From assembly GCA_017515765.1 (NCBI GenBank), contig JAFWFF010000178.1:1-7297 (forward strand): a stretch of 7,297 bases of DNA. Reading direction: 5' to 3'. Shown in pieces: positions 6,008 through 7,297 of the stretch. Position 1 is the first letter of the stretch. Each line of letters begins with the position of its first letter. Both the position numbers and the translations under genes were made by a program. Source of the stretch: Bacillota bacterium. Lineage in GTDB: Bacteria > Bacillota > Clostridia > Peptostreptococcales > Anaerovoracaceae. Under the pieces are notes generated by a model that was not told the origin of the DNA, searched no databases, and was given only the letters and a program-made list of their open reading frames with translations.

Positions 6008-7297
6008 ATGTCAAACATCAAAGAGATCCCCTACAAGATCTACCTGGAAGAGAACGAGATGCCCACCCATTATTACAATGTGCGCGCGGACATGAAGAAG
6101 AAGCCGGCTCCTTTGCTCAATCCGGGCACGGGCAAGCCGCTGACCTTCGAGGAGATGCAGCCCATCTTCTGCGATGAGCTGATCAAACAGGAGCTGGACG
6201 ACACGACGCCGTTCATCCCCATCCCCGACGAGATCAGGAACTTCTACAAGATGTACAGACCCTCCCCGCTCGTCAGGGCCTACTGCCTCGAGGAGCGCCT
6301 CGGGACGCCCGCCAAGATCTACTACAAATTCGAGGGCAACAACACGAGCGGTTCCCACAAGCTGAACTCCGCGATCGCCCAGGCCTACTACGCGAAGAAG
6401 CAGGGCCTCAAGGGAGTCACGACGGAGACGGGCGCCGGCCAGTGGGGCACCGCCCTCTCGATGGCCTGCAGCTATTTCCAGCTGGACTGCAAGGTATACA
6501 TGGTCAAAGTCTCCTATGAGCAGAAGCCCTTCCGCCGCGAGGTCATGAGGACCTACGGCGCGAACGTCACGCCCTCCCCCTCCAACACGACCAATATCGG
6601 CCGCAAGATCCTGGAGGAGTTCCCCGGTACGACAGGTTCCCTTGGCTGCGCGATCTCAGAGGCGGTCGAAGCCGCGGTTTCCACTGAAGGCTACCGCTAT
6701 GAGCTCGGAAGCGTGCTGAACCAGGTGCTGCTCCACCAGAGCATAATCGGTCTCGAAGCCAAGACCGCGATGGATAAATACGGCATCAAGCCTGACATGA
6801 TCATAGGCTGCGCAGGCGGCGGCTCCAACCTCGGCGGACTCATATCCCCGTTCATGGGCGAGAAGCTCAGAGGAGAAGCCGACTATCAGATCATCGCAGT
6901 CGAACCGGCCTCCTGCCCGAGCTTCACCAGGGGCAAATACGCCTACGACTTCTGCGACACCGGAAAGATCTGCCCGCTCGCCAAGATGTACACTCTTGGA
7001 TCCGGATTCATTCCTTCCGCGAACCACGCCGGCGGCCTCCGCTATCACGGCATGAGCCCTGTGCTCTCCGAGCTCTACGACCAGGGCCTGATGGAGGCGA
7101 GAGCCGTCGAGCAGACCGCGGTATTCGCCGCAGCCGAGGAGTTCGCCAGAGTCGAAGGCATCCTCCCCGCCCCGGAATCCGCCCACGCGATCAAAGTCGC
7201 CCTGGACGAGGCGAAGAAGTGCATAGAGACCGGAGAAGAGAAGACCATCCTCTTCGGCCTCACCGGCACAGGTTATTTCGACCTGGTCGCCTACGAG
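6008..7297 (+). CDS. trpB: Tryptophan synthase beta chain, TrpB2 type (partial, lacks C-terminal end)
   Basis: This PLP enzyme joins indole and L-serine to give L-tryptophan. The frame is open for 430 codons to the right edge; the family is about 450 residues, so little is missing. Visible are the TrpB2-like N-terminus with LLNPGTGKPLT (about 36-46), the PLP-binding lysine K118 in NNTSGSHKLNSA, the catalytic-type Glu E140 in TETGAGQWGTALS, the PLP phosphate loop CAGGGSNLGG (268-277), and PAPESAHA (387-394). GAGQWG, where classical TrpB1 has GAGQHG, together with the N-terminal extension, points to TrpB2. TrpB2 proteins often work without tight binding to TrpA. The ATG at 6008 follows AAAGG (5995-5999) with 8-base spacing. 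The Trp T-box controls it, and no other trp gene precedes it; what follows is unknown. Only one Trp (W146) is present in 430 residues, as often seen in Trp-biosynthetic proteins. Other PLP fold-type II enzymes are unlikely given these motifs. Confidence 0.95.
   Translation, partial: MSNIKEIPYKIYLEENEMPTHYYNVRADMKKKPAPLLNPGTGKPLTFEEMQPIFCDELIKQELDDTTPFIPIPDEIRNFYKMYRPSPLVRAYCLEERLGTPAKIYYKFEGNNTSGSHKLNSAIAQAYYAKKQGLKGVTTETGAGQWGTALSMACSYFQLDCKVYMVKVSYEQKPFRREVMRTYGANVTPSPSNTTNIGRKILEEFPGTTGSLGCAISEAVEAAVSTEGYRYELGSVLNQVLLHQSIIGLEAKTAMDKYGIKPDMIIGCAGGGSNLGGLISPFMGEKLRGEADYQIIAVEPASCPSFTRGKYAYDFCDTGKICPLAKMYTLGSGFIPSANHAGGLRYHGMSPVLSELYDQGLMEARAVEQTAVFAAAEEFARVEGILPAPESAHAIKVALDEAKKCIETGEEKTILFGLTGTGYFDLVAYE

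Noticed and set aside
5638..6021. Minus-strand open frame of 127 codons across the trpB leader
   Set aside because: The stretch is accounted for base by base by the trpB promoter and T-box structure; the open frame is incidental.
5854..6177. Plus-strand open frame of 107 codons from the T-box into trpB
   Set aside because: It crosses the T-box terminator and reads trpB out of frame; it is not a leader peptide with Trp codons.
6656..7269. Minus-strand open frames opposite trpB
   Set aside because: They are shadows of the conserved TrpB2 frame, with no recognisable product.
1..7297. Mobile element, CRISPR array, toxin-antitoxin, tRNA or rRNA gene
   Set aside because: No transposase, integrase, spaced repeats, tRNA cloverleaf or rRNA-like sequence was found; all coding space is taken by four conserved housekeeping genes.

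Overview
The window looks like chromosomal housekeeping DNA from a GC-rich member of the Bacillota, most likely class Clostridia. The reasons are a tRNA-Trp T-box leader, canonical TTGACA/TATAAT-type promoters, strong AGGAGG-type ribosome binding sites, a clostridial-type M18 aminopeptidase (ApeA), and a DnaE with an extra C-terminal domain. This is inferred from gene content and style; no species can be named from the sequence alone.

Layout. (a) 1-245, minus: the N-terminal part of a purine nucleoside phosphorylase that runs off the left edge. (b) 246-439: a divergent promoter region. It holds one promoter for each direction, a 16-bp palindrome between them, and a GC-rich hairpin just upstream of the next gene's ribosome binding site. 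(c) 440-1849, plus: a complete M18 metallo-aminopeptidase. (d) 1863-5531, minus: a complete DNA polymerase III alpha subunit (DnaE), convergent with the aminopeptidase and only 13 bp away. The aminopeptidase's apparent intrinsic terminator lies inside the 3' end of dnaE, on the opposite strand. (e) 5532-6007: a 476-bp divergent regulatory region with an extended -10 promoter for dnaE, a candidate LexA/SOS box, a strong promoter for trpB, and a complete T-box leader with UGG (Trp) specifier, antiterminator and terminator. (f) 6008-7297, plus: a TrpB2-type tryptophan synthase beta chain with no stop codon before the right edge (430 codons visible).

How the genes work together. They do not form one pathway. 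The window holds four single-gene transcription units: nucleoside salvage, peptide turnover, replication/repair and tryptophan synthesis. The best-resolved regulatory logic is at trpB. Uncharged tRNA-Trp should read the UGG specifier and pair its GCCA end with the UGGC of the T-box bulge, so trpB is made when charged tryptophan is scarce. I found no mobile element, CRISPR array, tRNA or rRNA gene, and no clearly new system. The items most worth checking are the SOS-like box next to dnaE, the terminator embedded in dnaE, and the T-box/TrpB2 pairing.
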